NCBI GenBank assembly: GCA_934589835.1 | Contig: CAKTOK010000003.1 | Location: 1 to 64,000, forward strand | Direction of reading: 5' to 3' | DNA length: 64,000 bases | From: an uncultured Oscillospiraceae bacterium | Lineage (GTDB): Bacteria; Bacillota; Clostridia; Oscillospirales; Oscillospiraceae | Part shown: one piece after another, positions 51,230-59,026 of the stretch | Position numbering within the stretch: position 1 is the stretch's first letter | Layout: the number at the start of each line of letters is the position of its first letter | Notes under the pieces: model-generated | Told to the model about the DNA's origin: nothing | Databases searched by the model: none | What the model saw: the letters and a program-made list of their open reading frames with translations, nothing else | Translations under genes and position numbers: made by a program

Positions 51230-52159
51230 ATGGATATTCCTGTTTACCTCATCGCCGGCTTTCTGGACGCCGGCAAGACCAGCTTTATCAACGGCATTTT
51301 GCAGGACGGCTTCGCCGCCGAGGACCGGACGCTGCTGCTGTGCTGCGAGGAGGGCGAGACGGCCTACGACCCCAAGGTGCTGGGCAACGTATTCACCTAC
51401 ACCATCGACGAGCCGGAGCAGATGACGCCGGAGTTTTTCAAGAAGCTGGAAAAGCAGTACCGCCCCAAGCAGGTCATCATCGAGTACAACGGTATGTGGC
51501 AGATCGAGCCGCTGTACCGGGAGGGGCTGCCCGCCAACTGGATCCTGTATCAGATCATGTGTCTGGTAGACGCCAACACCTTCGAGCCGTATGTGCGGAA
51601 CATGGGGCAGCTGATGATGGAGAAGATCTCCAACGCCGACCTGCTGATCTTCAACCGCTGCAATGAGCAGCTCCGCGCCCAGCTGCGCAGCCGCAACCTG
51701 CGGATGGTGAACCGCCGTGCCGATATCTATCTGGAGAACACCGACGGCACCAGTGAGGAGTATGTGACGCCGGAGATGTCCCCCTTCGACCTGTCCGACG
51801 GCAAGCTGGATGTGCCGGATGACGACTACGGCATCTGGTATGTGGACATGATGGACAACCCCGACCGCTACGAGGGGGTGGAGGTGTCCTTCAAGGCCAT
51901 CATGTGCCACTCCAAGAAGTTCAAGGGCGTCCACTGTCCCGGCCGCTTCGCCATGGTCTGCTGCGACAAGGATATGCAGTTCCTGGCGCTGGTCTGCCGG
52001 GGCGAGGGGCTGGAGCGCTTCAAGGATAAGGAGTGGGTGGAGATCCACGCCACCGTGAAGAAGGAGAACTGCGACGCCTATCAGGGCGAGGGCCCCGTGC
52101 TGTACGTCAGCAGCGTGACCGCCGCCGCTAAGCCCGCCAACGAGATGGTGTCCTTCTGA
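51230..52159 (+). CDS. CobW-like GTPase with C-terminal TIGR03943/DUF1980-like domain
   Basis: 309 residues. Walker A GFLDAGKTS (about 9-17) starts a CobW-type GTPase domain, but the CxCC metal motif is not intact (LLLCCEEGE). The C-terminal part (about 215-300) carries SFKAIMCHSKKFKGVHCPGR and FAMVCCDKDMQFLALVC, which resembles the TIGR03943/YcgQ family (DUF1980) found with YcgR permeases in zinc uptake. No permease gene lies here. GAGG precedes the ATG. Confidence 0.82.
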   Translation: MDIPVYLIAGFLDAGKTSFINGILQDGFAAEDRTLLLCCEEGETAYDPKVLGNVFTYTIDEPEQMTPEFFKKLEKQYRPKQVIIEYNGMWQIEPLYREGLPANWILYQIMCLVDANTFEPYVRNMGQLMMEKISNADLLIFNRCNEQLRAQLRSRNLRMVNRRADIYLENTDGTSEEYVTPEMSPFDLSDGKLDVPDDDYGIWYVDMMDNPDRYEGVEVSFKAIMCHSKKFKGVHCPGRFAMVCCDKDMQFLALVCRGEGLERFKDKEWVEIHATVKKENCDAYQGEGPVLYVSSVTAAAKPANEMVSF

Positions 52160-52180
52160 GGACACATCGTCAATAACATA

Positions 52181-52220
52181 AAAAAGATGACGTTCCGCAC
52201 AGGCGGAGCGTCATCTTTTT
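52181..52220. terminator. Bidirectional terminator
   Basis: 18-bp stem (52181-52198 / 52203-52220, one wobble) with A5/T5 ends; the feoA-like stop codon overlaps it. Confidence 0.87.
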
Positions 52221-52446
52221 ACGTTTGCAGCGTGATGCGGCGGGCATCGGTGTCCCGCAGGGCGATCACGGTGTCCAGCACCTGATAGGCGGTGATCCCG
52301 CCAAAAGGTGCGGTGTGCAGCGCGGTGACCCGCTGCCCGGGGAGAAAACCCAGATCCTCCATGCGGCGGGCCTTCCGGGGCGGAAAGTCCAGCGCGGCCA
52401 CGCGGCCGCTCTCACCGGGTAACAGCTGCGCCAGTGTTTGCGTCAT
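52219..52446 (-). CDS. FeoA domain protein (75 aa)
   Basis: A short SH3-like FeoA protein: MTQTLAQLLPGESGRVAALD, then RRMEDLGFLPGQRVTALH and the final IALRDTDARRITLQT. FeoA proteins bind FeoB and support ferrous iron uptake; no feoB is in this window, so this copy is an orphan or acts with another partner. AGGAGG is 9 bases before ATG 52446. Confidence 0.85.
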   Translation of the reverse strand: MTQTLAQLLPGESGRVAALDFPPRKARRMEDLGFLPGQRVTALHTAPFGGITAYQVLDTVIALRDTDARRITLQT

Positions 52447-52493
52447 GCGGCACGGCCTCCTCATAAGGTGTCCATACCAGTCTATGCCGCCGG

Positions 52494-53426
52494 TCACTTC
52501 AGGGTGATGCTGTTTTGCAGAACGGTGGTGCTGTATAAAAGCAGCACGTCCGCGTCGTTGGGGAAGTCCACGACGCGCCCCAGCCGGTCGGACGCCAGAT
52601 ACCGGATATCCACGGCGTACACCGTGCGGTAGCTCTCCGCCAGCAGCGGGATGATGCTGCTGCCGAAGGAGTCCCGGAACACCACCAGCGTCCTGTCCGA
52701 CAGGGCGTTGGGGTTGTCGATACGCAGCAGGGAGCGGCTGCCGGACAGGAACAGGTCGTAGGGCGCGTCCTGCGCGGCGGTGAAATCGTACACGCCGCCG
52801 TCGGTGTCCGTCTCGTAGTTATGGACGGTGCAGCCCTCCAGCACAGGGGAGGTCAGATAGGACAGCGTGTCCGGCTCCAGCGGCTCCTCGGTCTTTCCCC
52901 AGTAGCTGCCGTGGAAATCCCCCTCCAGCGCGCACAGCGTCTCGTCCCGCGTGCCGGACACCGGCGCGCCCATGGCGGTCAGCAGCGCATCCGCCGCAGG
53001 GCGCAGCCGCTCCTGCCGCCAGTGGGGGTCGGTGCGGTAGTAGTCCGCCAGCGTCAGACCGGCGGTGATATCCACCGGCGTCAGAAAGTCCAGCGCGTCC
53101 CGCAGGCAGTCCGCCGTCTCCGCCGCGCCGGCGGGGGCATAGCCCGCCGGCGGCACGGTGAACAGCGCCTTGTCCGGCACCACCGCCAGATAGACGGTGC
53201 GGCCGGTGAAGTACAGGTCGTACAGATGCTGAAAGCGGTAAGCGGCGCGATCCAGCGATGCGGCGTCGAAGGCCGCGTCCGTCTTGGCGGCATAGCCGTC
53301 ATAGACGTACATCGTATCGGCAGAGCCTGACGGCTCCGCCGTGTGGGCGGGGACGCGGGCCGCCCCTGTCAGCAGTGCCGCCGCCAGCAGCAGGAACACG
53401 CCCCGCTGCACCATCCTCCGTGTCAC
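52494..53426 (-). CDS. DHHW/AlgX-like exported protein
   Basis: 310 residues with an N-terminal signal peptide (VFLLLAAALLTGAARV). It fits the DHHW family related to AlgJ/AlgX SGNH enzymes: YYRTDPHWRQ (DxHW motif, about residue 130), and the C-terminal VVFRDSFGSSIIPLLAESY (catalytic-type Ser region) near residue 250. Such proteins usually accompany an MBOAT acetyltransferase (AlgI type) in polymer O-acetylation; none is in the window. GTG start overlaps the stop of the upstream lipoprotein (GTGA). Confidence 0.8.
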   Translation of the reverse strand: MTRRMVQRGVFLLLAAALLTGAARVPAHTAEPSGSADTMYVYDGYAAKTDAAFDAASLDRAAYRFQHLYDLYFTGRTVYLAVVPDKALFTVPPAGYAPAGAAETADCLRDALDFLTPVDITAGLTLADYYRTDPHWRQERLRPAADALLTAMGAPVSGTRDETLCALEGDFHGSYWGKTEEPLEPDTLSYLTSPVLEGCTVHNYETDTDGGVYDFTAAQDAPYDLFLSGSRSLLRIDNPNALSDRTLVVFRDSFGSSIIPLLAESYRTVYAVDIRYLASDRLGRVVDFPNDADVLLLYSTTVLQNSITLK

Positions 53427-53983
53427 AGAATGGCCTCGTCGTAGGCGGCGGTGACGCCGTAGATGCCGTTCAGATGGCTCATGAAGTGGTCCACCAGCTC
53501 CTCGGCGCCGTAGACCGCCACCACATAGTCATCCACCACGGCCACGGTCAGCTTGTCGGGGAAGCCGCACATCCACTGGCGCTGCATGATATTGTCCCGC
53601 AGCTGCTGTGCCAGCTCAGCGGTGTCGCCGGTGGCGTGGTAGGCAGCGGCGGTGAAGGTGTTGGCGTTCATCATGTGGACCAGGGACGCGGCCTCGTCCA
53701 CCGCGGCGGTCTCCGGCAGACCAAGCTCGCTGTCCGCCAGCGCACGGTCCTTCAGGTCGAAGACGCCGGGGGCGTCCTCCTTCATATTGGCCTCGGAGAA
53801 GTCGCCGCCCACCGCGGCAAACTTCTCGTCCTCACCGAAGGTGTTCCATACTGTCTCCAGTATGTTCAGGGCGCTGGTGGGCTTTGCGGGCTTGTCACCG
53901 CCGCCGGCGTTATTCTTGTCGCCGCAGGCGGCCAGACTCAGCGTCAGCAGGGCGGCCAGCACAAGGGCAGTCAGTTTTTTCAT
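53423..53983 (-). CDS. Lipoprotein of unknown function (186 aa)
   Basis: Signal peptide with lipobox SLAAC (Cys about residue 20), then Gly/Asn/Lys linker and a globular part (LNILETVWNTFGEDEKFAAVGGD; VDEAASLVHMMNANTF; CGFPDKLTVAVVDDYVVAVYG). Similar clostridial lipoproteins commonly sit with DHHW proteins, as here. ATG 53983 is preferred over ATG 53989 because GGAGG then has an 8-base spacing. Function is not established. Confidence 0.75.
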   Translation of the reverse strand: MKKLTALVLAALLTLSLAACGDKNNAGGGDKPAKPTSALNILETVWNTFGEDEKFAAVGGDFSEANMKEDAPGVFDLKDRALADSELGLPETAAVDEAASLVHMMNANTFTAAAYHATGDTAELAQQLRDNIMQRQWMCGFPDKLTVAVVDDYVVAVYGAEELVDHFMSHLNGIYGVTAAYDEAIL

Positions 53984-54025
53984 GGTCATATCCTCCAAAA
54001 TTCGTAGTGTTCCCGCGCAGGGAGA

Positions 54026-54060
54026 AAAGCGCGGCTGTGGATAGGACGCAGCCGCGCTTT
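54026..54060. terminator. Terminator between cdd and the lipoprotein gene
   Basis: 12-bp perfect stem (54026-54037 / 54049-54060) with an 11-base loop; TTTT follows on the minus strand and TTTGTTTTG on the plus strand. Confidence 0.7.
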
Positions 54061-54072
54061 GTTTTGTTCCCG

Positions 54073-54174
54073 CCGGACGGCTCTTTTTCGTCAAAGGATC
54101 GCTGCACTCGCTTGCCATACACAAAGTATGCCTGTGCTCCCGCGCCCTGTTCTGACGAAAAATCCCTCGTCCGG
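54073..54174. repeat. Nested palindromic intergenic element (about 100 bp)
   Basis: Three nested pairings around one centre: CCGGAC/GTCCGG (54073-54078 / 54169-54174), TTTTTCGTCA/TGACGAAAAA (54084-54093 / 54153-54162) and CATAC/GTATG (54116-54120 / 54126-54130). This is typical of dispersed, MITE- or REP-like intergenic elements; an RNA structure is the alternative. Confidence 0.5.
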
Positions 54175-54181
54175 TCCACTT

Positions 54182-54571
54182 TCACAGCCAGCTCTGGTCA
54201 AAGCCGTAGGGCAGCAGCTCCTTCAGGGAGAACCGCTTGCTGCCGCCGTTTTTGTTCAGGCAGATAACGGTGAGCTCGGGGGCGAACTCCATCATCACCT
54301 GACGGCAGGTGCCGCAGGGCACGCAGTAATCGTCGCTGCGTCCGGCGATGACCAGCGTATCGAAGTCGCGGTGCCCCTCACTGACAGCCTTGAAGATGGC
54401 GGTGCGCTCGGCGCAGACGGTAGCGCCGTAGGCGGCGTTTTCGATGTTGCAGCCGGTGAACACTGTGCCGTCCCTGCACAGCAGGGCCGCGCCCACGGGG
54501 AAGTGGGAATAGGGGACGTAGGCCATGTCCAGCATGGCGATGGCCTTTTGGCAGAGAGCCTGTTCGGTCAT
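54182..54571 (-). CDS. cdd: Cytidine deaminase
   Basis: 129 residues, the short homotetrameric form. Zinc site: TVCAERTAIFKA (Cys and the catalytic Glu, about residues 52-63) and VPCGTCRQVMMEF (two Cys, about 86-98). N-terminal YVPYSHFPVGAALL is also typical. Deaminates cytidine/deoxycytidine to uridine/deoxyuridine, feeding uridine phosphorylase. AGGAGG precedes the ATG. Confidence 0.97.
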   Translation of the reverse strand: MTEQALCQKAIAMLDMAYVPYSHFPVGAALLCRDGTVFTGCNIENAAYGATVCAERTAIFKAVSEGHRDFDTLVIAGRSDDYCVPCGTCRQVMMEFAPELTVICLNKNGGSKRFSLKELLPYGFDQSWL

Positions 54572-54614
54572 GGGGATTCCTCCTTATTTTGATCGGTTTG
54601 GAAAGCTTTATGCA

Positions 54615-56495
54615 TCAGCTCAGCTCCGCCTGTCCGGTGTAGAGCTGGTAGTACTTGCCGTGCTGGGCCAGCAGCTCGGCGTGGTCGCCGCGCTCGATGA
54701 TACGGCCCTGCTCCAGCACCAGAATGGCCTGACTGTTGCGGACGGTGGACAGCCGGTGGGCGATGACGAAGACGGTGCGGCCCTCCATGAGGGAGTCCAT
54801 GCCCCGCTCGATCAGCGTCTCGGTGCGGGTGTCGATGGAGCTGGTGGCCTCGTCCAGGATCAGCACCGGCGGGTCGGACACGGCGGCGCGGGCGATAGCC
54901 AGCAGCTGCCGCTCGCCCTGACTGAGGCTGCCGCCGTCGCCGGTGATGACGGTGTCGTAGCCCTGGGGCAGGTGGCGGATGAAGGCGTCGGCGTTGGCCA
55001 GCTTAGCCGCGGCGCGCACCTCCTCGTCCGTGGCGTCCAGCTTGCCGTAGCGGATGTTGTCCGCCACGGTGCCGGTGAACAGGTGGGTGTCCTGCAATAC
55101 GATGCCCAGCGAGCGGCGGAGGGAATCCTTGGCGATGTCCTTCACGTCGATGCCGTCATAGGTGATGGTACCCTGCTGCACATCGTAAAAGCGGTTGATG
55201 AGGTTGGTGATGGTGGTCTTGCCCGCGCCGGTGGAGCCGACGAAGGCGATCTTCTGGCCAGGCTTGGCGAATAGGGACACGTCGTTCAGCACGGTCTTTT
55301 CCCCGTCGTAGGAGAAGCTCACGTGGTCGAACCGCACGTCGCCCCGCAGCTCCACCAGTGTGCCGTCCGGCTTTTTCCACGCCCAGTGACCGGTGCGCTC
55401 CGCCGTCTCCGTCAGGATGTCGCCGTTTTTCTCCACCCGGACGATGACAGTCTTGCCCTCGTCCGTCTCCGGCTGCTCCTCCATGACGGCGAAGATGCGC
55501 TCGGCGCCGGCGGCAGCCGCCAGCAGCGTGTTGATCTGCTGGCTGATCTGACCCACGGGCTGGCTGACCTGCTTGACATACAGCAGGTAAGCGCCCAGCG
55601 AGCCCACGTCGAACACGCCGCCGATGGCCAGCAGGCCGCCGACGCAGCAGGTGACGGCGTAGTTGATCTTGCTGAGGTTGCCCATGGCGGGCATCATCAT
55701 ACCGGCGTAGGCCTGGGCGGCGGTGGCCGCGTCGCGGTAGTCGCCGTTGAGGGCGGTGAAGCGCCGGATGGCCTGCTCCTCGTGGCGGAAGACCTTGATG
55801 ACCTTCTGACCCTCGATCATCTCCTCAATATAGCCGTTCATGGCGCCCAGCGCCGCCTGCTGCCGCTGGAAATTGGTGCGGCTGCGGCCGCCGACGGTCT
55901 TGACCACCACGCCCATCAGTCCCAGAAACAAGAAGGTGATCAGCGTCAGCCACGGGTTGAGCACGAGCATCATCACCACGGTGCCCACGAAGGTCAGCAC
56001 GTTGGAGACGATGCTGGCAAAGCTGCTGTTGAGCATCTCCGACACGGTATCGATATCGTTGGTAAAGCGGCTCATCAGGTCGCCGGACTGGTGCCGGTCA
56101 TAGTAGCGGATGGGCAGCTGCTGCAGCCGGTCGAACAGATCCTGCCGCAGGGCGGCCACGGTGTGCTGCGCCACATGGACCATGATGCGGGCATAGGCGT
56201 AGGAGCACAGAGAGCTGAGGGCGAACAGGCCGCCCATCAGCAGCAGCATCCGGAAAAGGCCCGGGAAGTCGCCGGGGATGATATAGTTGTTCAGCAGCGG
56301 CTTGAGCAGGTAGCTGGTGGCCACGCTGGCGCCGGAGCTGACGATGAGGCACACCGCCACCAGCACCAGCGAGCCCTTATAGCGGCCCACATAGCCCATG
56401 AGCTTCCGGAACGTACCCTTCATGTCCTTGGGGCGCTGGAAGCCGTGGCTGCCGTGGCCGTGGCCGCGGGGGGCATTGTGTTTCGTATCAGCCAT
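54615..56495 (-). CDS. ABC exporter, fused permease-ATPase (second half of a heterodimer)
   Basis: 626 residues: six-helix ABC exporter membrane domain (about 30-330) and ATPase domain with Walker A FVGSTGAGKTT (about 418), signature LSQGERQLLAIARA (LSQGE variant), Walker B LILDEATSSID. The N-terminus before the first helix is His/Gly-rich (about residues 5-20). The gene overlaps the upstream exporter gene by 8 bp. Together they should form a heterodimeric multidrug-type exporter controlled by the MarR protein. Confidence 0.93.
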   Translation of the reverse strand: MADTKHNAPRGHGHGSHGFQRPKDMKGTFRKLMGYVGRYKGSLVLVAVCLIVSSGASVATSYLLKPLLNNYIIPGDFPGLFRMLLLMGGLFALSSLCSYAYARIMVHVAQHTVAALRQDLFDRLQQLPIRYYDRHQSGDLMSRFTNDIDTVSEMLNSSFASIVSNVLTFVGTVVMMLVLNPWLTLITFLFLGLMGVVVKTVGGRSRTNFQRQQAALGAMNGYIEEMIEGQKVIKVFRHEEQAIRRFTALNGDYRDAATAAQAYAGMMMPAMGNLSKINYAVTCCVGGLLAIGGVFDVGSLGAYLLYVKQVSQPVGQISQQINTLLAAAAGAERIFAVMEEQPETDEGKTVIVRVEKNGDILTETAERTGHWAWKKPDGTLVELRGDVRFDHVSFSYDGEKTVLNDVSLFAKPGQKIAFVGSTGAGKTTITNLINRFYDVQQGTITYDGIDVKDIAKDSLRRSLGIVLQDTHLFTGTVADNIRYGKLDATDEEVRAAAKLANADAFIRHLPQGYDTVITGDGGSLSQGERQLLAIARAAVSDPPVLILDEATSSIDTRTETLIERGMDSLMEGRTVFVIAHRLSTVRNSQAILVLEQGRIIERGDHAELLAQHGKYYQLYTGQAELS

Positions 56496-58224
56496 CGATG
56501 CTCACCCCCTCCTGCTGAGATTCGTAGACCTCGCGGTAGATGGCGCAGCTGTCCATCAGCTGTGCATGGGTCCCCTGTCCCACCACGCGGCCGTCGTCCA
56601 GCACCAGAATGAGGTCCGCGTCCATGACGGAGGTGATGCGCTGGGCGATGATGAGCTTGGTGGCACCGGGCAGCGCCGTTTTCAGCGCGCTGCGGATCCT
56701 CGCATCGGTAGCGGTATCCACCGCGCTGGTGGAGTCGTCCAGGATCAGCACCCTGGGCCGGCGCAGGATGGCCCGCGCGATGCACAGGCGCTGCTTCTGG
56801 CCGCCGGAGACGTTGGCGCCGCCCTGCTCGATATAGGTGTCATAGCCGTCGGGCATCCGCTGGATGAACTCGTCGGCACAGGCCATGCGGCAGGCCTCCT
56901 CGATCTCCGCATCGGTGGCGTCCTCCCGCCCCCAGCGCAGGTTCTCGCGGATGGTGCCGGAGAACAGAGTGTTCTTCTGGAGCACCATGGCGCAGCCGTC
57001 ACGCAGCGCCGCCATGGTGTAGTCCTTCACATTGTGACCGCCCACCGAAACGACGCCCTCGTTCACCTCATACAGGCGGGGGATCATGCTCACCAGCGTG
57101 GTCTTGGCGCTGCCGGTGCCGCCCAGGATGCCCACGGTCATGCCGCTTTCGATGTGCAGGTCAATGTCCGTCAGGTTCCAGCTCTCCGCCGTGGGGTGAT
57201 ATTTGAAGAAAACGTGGTCGAACCGGATGTCGCCGTTTTCCACGGTGAGGCTGCTGTCCGCCTGCTCGTCGGTGATCTCGGGCTGTTCGTCCAGCACCTC
57301 CACGATCCGGCGGCCGCAGGCGATGGCGCGGGTGAGGATCATCAGCACCATAGACACCATCATCAGGGACATCAGGATCTCGCTGGCGTAGGTGAAGAAG
57401 GCCATCAGGTCGCCGGACAGCAGGGTGCCCGCCGCCACATCGTGGCCGCCCAGCCACATGAGGGAGACGATGGTGCCGCCCATGATCATGATCATGATGG
57501 GCATGAACATGACCACAAAGCCAAAGGCCCGCTCGGCGGTGTCGCGGAGCTTGTCGCTGCGGGTGCGGAACTTCTGCTCCTCCTGCTCCTCGCGGACGAA
57601 GGATTTCACCACGCGGACGGCGTTCAGGTTCTCCTGCACCACCAGATTCAGGTCGTCCGTGGCGCTTTGCAGCGCCGTGAAGAACGGACCTACATAGCGG
57701 ATGACGATGACCACCGCCACGATCAGCAGCGGCACTGCCACCAGAAACACCTGACTCAGATCCAGACTGATCTCCATGGCCTTGATGAGAGCCGTCACCA
57801 GCATCACCGGCGCGCGGACGCACATCCGCATCCCCATGAACAGCGTCATCTGCACAGAGGCCACATCGTTGGTCAGGCGGGTGATCAGGCTGGCGGTGGA
57901 AAAATGCTCGATATTGGCAAAGGAGAAGCGCTGGACCTGCTCATACTCCGCCTGCCGCACGTTGGCGCCGAAGCCCATGGCCGCCTTGGCGGCCAGCGCC
58001 GCCGCGCCTACGCCGCACCCAAGCGCCGCCATGGACATCAGGAACATCTTCAGGCCGGTGAGCAGGATGTAGCTCCTGTCTCCATTGGCGATGCCCACAT
58101 CCACGATGTCGCTCATGGCCTGGGGCAGCTCCAGCTCCAGCACGGCCTCGCCCACGGAGCACAGCACGCCCAGCAGGATATATACCCCATAGCCCCGGGT
58201 ATAGGGAGCAAGCTTTTTCAGCAT
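56488..58224 (-). CDS. ABC exporter, fused permease-ATPase (first half of a heterodimer)
   Basis: 578 residues: six-helix exporter domain (about 12-310) and ATPase with Walker A ILGGTGSAKTT (Ala in place of the usual Gly before Lys; about 368), signature VSGGQKQRLCIARA and Walker B LILDDSTSAVD. The Walker B second acid is Asp rather than Glu (LDDS), so this is the degenerate, low-activity nucleotide site typical of heterodimeric exporters such as BmrCD/TM287-288. It overlaps the MarR gene by 7 bp. Confidence 0.92.
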   Translation of the reverse strand: MLKKLAPYTRGYGVYILLGVLCSVGEAVLELELPQAMSDIVDVGIANGDRSYILLTGLKMFLMSMAALGCGVGAAALAAKAAMGFGANVRQAEYEQVQRFSFANIEHFSTASLITRLTNDVASVQMTLFMGMRMCVRAPVMLVTALIKAMEISLDLSQVFLVAVPLLIVAVVIVIRYVGPFFTALQSATDDLNLVVQENLNAVRVVKSFVREEQEEQKFRTRSDKLRDTAERAFGFVVMFMPIMIMIMGGTIVSLMWLGGHDVAAGTLLSGDLMAFFTYASEILMSLMMVSMVLMILTRAIACGRRIVEVLDEQPEITDEQADSSLTVENGDIRFDHVFFKYHPTAESWNLTDIDLHIESGMTVGILGGTGSAKTTLVSMIPRLYEVNEGVVSVGGHNVKDYTMAALRDGCAMVLQKNTLFSGTIRENLRWGREDATDAEIEEACRMACADEFIQRMPDGYDTYIEQGGANVSGGQKQRLCIARAILRRPRVLILDDSTSAVDTATDARIRSALKTALPGATKLIIAQRITSVMDADLILVLDDGRVVGQGTHAQLMDSCAIYREVYESQQEGVSIDG

Positions 58225-58673
58225 GGCGCGTCCTCCTCCGAAAGATTCTCCGCCACACGCAGCAGCAGCGCCGTCAGCAGCCGGATCTCCTCCGGCGAAA
58301 AGCCCTTTTCCAGACGGTCGTTGACCTCCCGCACAATGGCGGTGAACCGGTCATAAAACTGCATGCCCTGCGCCGTCAGCGCCAGAATGCGGCACCGCCC
58401 GTCGGACGCGCTGGCGGTGCGCTTCACCATGCCCTTTTCCTCCAGCCGGTCCACGATGCCGTTGACGGTGCTGGGCTTTACCATCAGGTGGCGCTCCAGC
58501 TGCTTCTGGTTCACCGGCCCCTCCGCCTCGTGGAGGTAGGTCAGCGTCCGGCACTGCATGGGCGATACGTCATACTGCCGCAGCCTTCGGACCATCAGCT
58601 TCTGCACCTGATGGTCGCAGTAGCCGAACAGGGGCCCGAAATGCTCCGGCTGCTCTGTTATACACGGTTTCAC
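58218..58673 (-). CDS. MarR family transcriptional regulator
   Basis: 151 residues with the MarR winged helix-turn-helix (VNQKQLERHLMVKPSTVNGIVDRLEEKGMVKR, about 60-92, followed by the wing SASDGRCRILALT). GTG 58673 is chosen because AGGAG lies 7 bases upstream. It heads the operon with the two ABC exporter genes and probably represses it; paired palindromes overlap the transcription start at 58703-58722. Confidence 0.93.
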   Translation of the reverse strand: MKPCITEQPEHFGPLFGYCDHQVQKLMVRRLRQYDVSPMQCRTLTYLHEAEGPVNQKQLERHLMVKPSTVNGIVDRLEEKGMVKRTASASDGRCRILALTAQGMQFYDRFTAIVREVNDRLEKGFSPEEIRLLTALLLRVAENLSEEDAPC

Positions 58674-58702
58674 GATGTGTCTCCTTTCCACTTATTTCGC
58701 AT

Positions 58703-58722
58703 ACTAAATATTAGTGCGCTAA
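58703..58722. promoter_or_regulatory. Overlapping palindromes, likely MarR operator
   Basis: ACTAAATATTAGT (58703-58715) is a perfect 5-bp-arm palindrome and TTAGTGCGCTAA (58711-58722) a second one sharing TTAGT. They lie just downstream of the -10 of the marR promoter, over the predicted transcription start, the expected place for an autorepressor site. Confidence 0.6.
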
Positions 58723-58751
58723 ATAATAGCACGGCGCATGGGGAATGTCAA
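58723..58751 (-). promoter_or_regulatory. Promoter of the marR-ABC operon
   Basis: TTGACA (58746-58751), 17 bp, TATTAT (58723-58728) on the minus strand. Confidence 0.85.
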
Positions 58752-58804
58752 GAGGGAGCCTGTGGGCGGCTTGTGAACAATTTGTGAATCTTCTGACAAA
58801 CGCA

Positions 58805-58833
58805 TTGACTTCTGTGGGGAAGCTGTGTATGAT
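58805..58833 (+). promoter_or_regulatory. Promoter of an orphan small transcript
   Basis: TTGACT (58805-58810), 17 bp, TATGAT (58828-58833). No gene follows before the terminator at 58879. Confidence 0.7.
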
Positions 58834-58839
58834 AGCATC

Positions 58840-58926
58840 ACGAAGAACGTAAGTGACATTGTTATTCTCTCTCCTTTACCAAAAAAGAAACCGCGCACCC
58901 TCGGGTGCGCGGTTTCTTTTTTGGCA
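58840..58926 (+). ncRNA. Candidate small RNA (about 85 nt)
   Basis: Promoter and intrinsic terminator define a short transcript without a ribosome binding site or credible reading frame. The first 40 bases are unstructured and pyrimidine-rich near the end (TTATTCTCTCTCCTTTACC), a possible seed complementary to purine-rich ribosome binding sites. Independent expression is inferred from signals only. Confidence 0.45.
58879..58924. terminator. Very strong bidirectional terminator
   Basis: 22-bp perfect stem (58879-58900 / 58903-58924) with A6 and T6 tracts. Confidence 0.9.
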
Positions 58927-58980
58927 AAGGCTTCTTGCATATCAGCGGCGAACGCAGAGGGCTCTTTGACAGGCGGACGC

Positions 58981-59017
58981 AAAAAGGGAGGACCTGCCGG
59001 GCGGGCCCTCCCTTTTT
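58981..59017 (-). terminator. Terminator of the MacAB-like operon
   Basis: 11-bp stem (58981-58991 / 59007-59017) with T5 on the minus strand, 10 bp after the macB-like stop. Confidence 0.8.
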
Positions 59018-59026
59018 CTATGTCTC

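Noticed and set aside
53910..54185. 91-codon minus-strand frame covering the palindromic element upstream of the lipoprotein gene
   Set aside because: Runs through the terminator and nested palindromes and into the lipoprotein signal-peptide region in another frame; no ribosome binding site.
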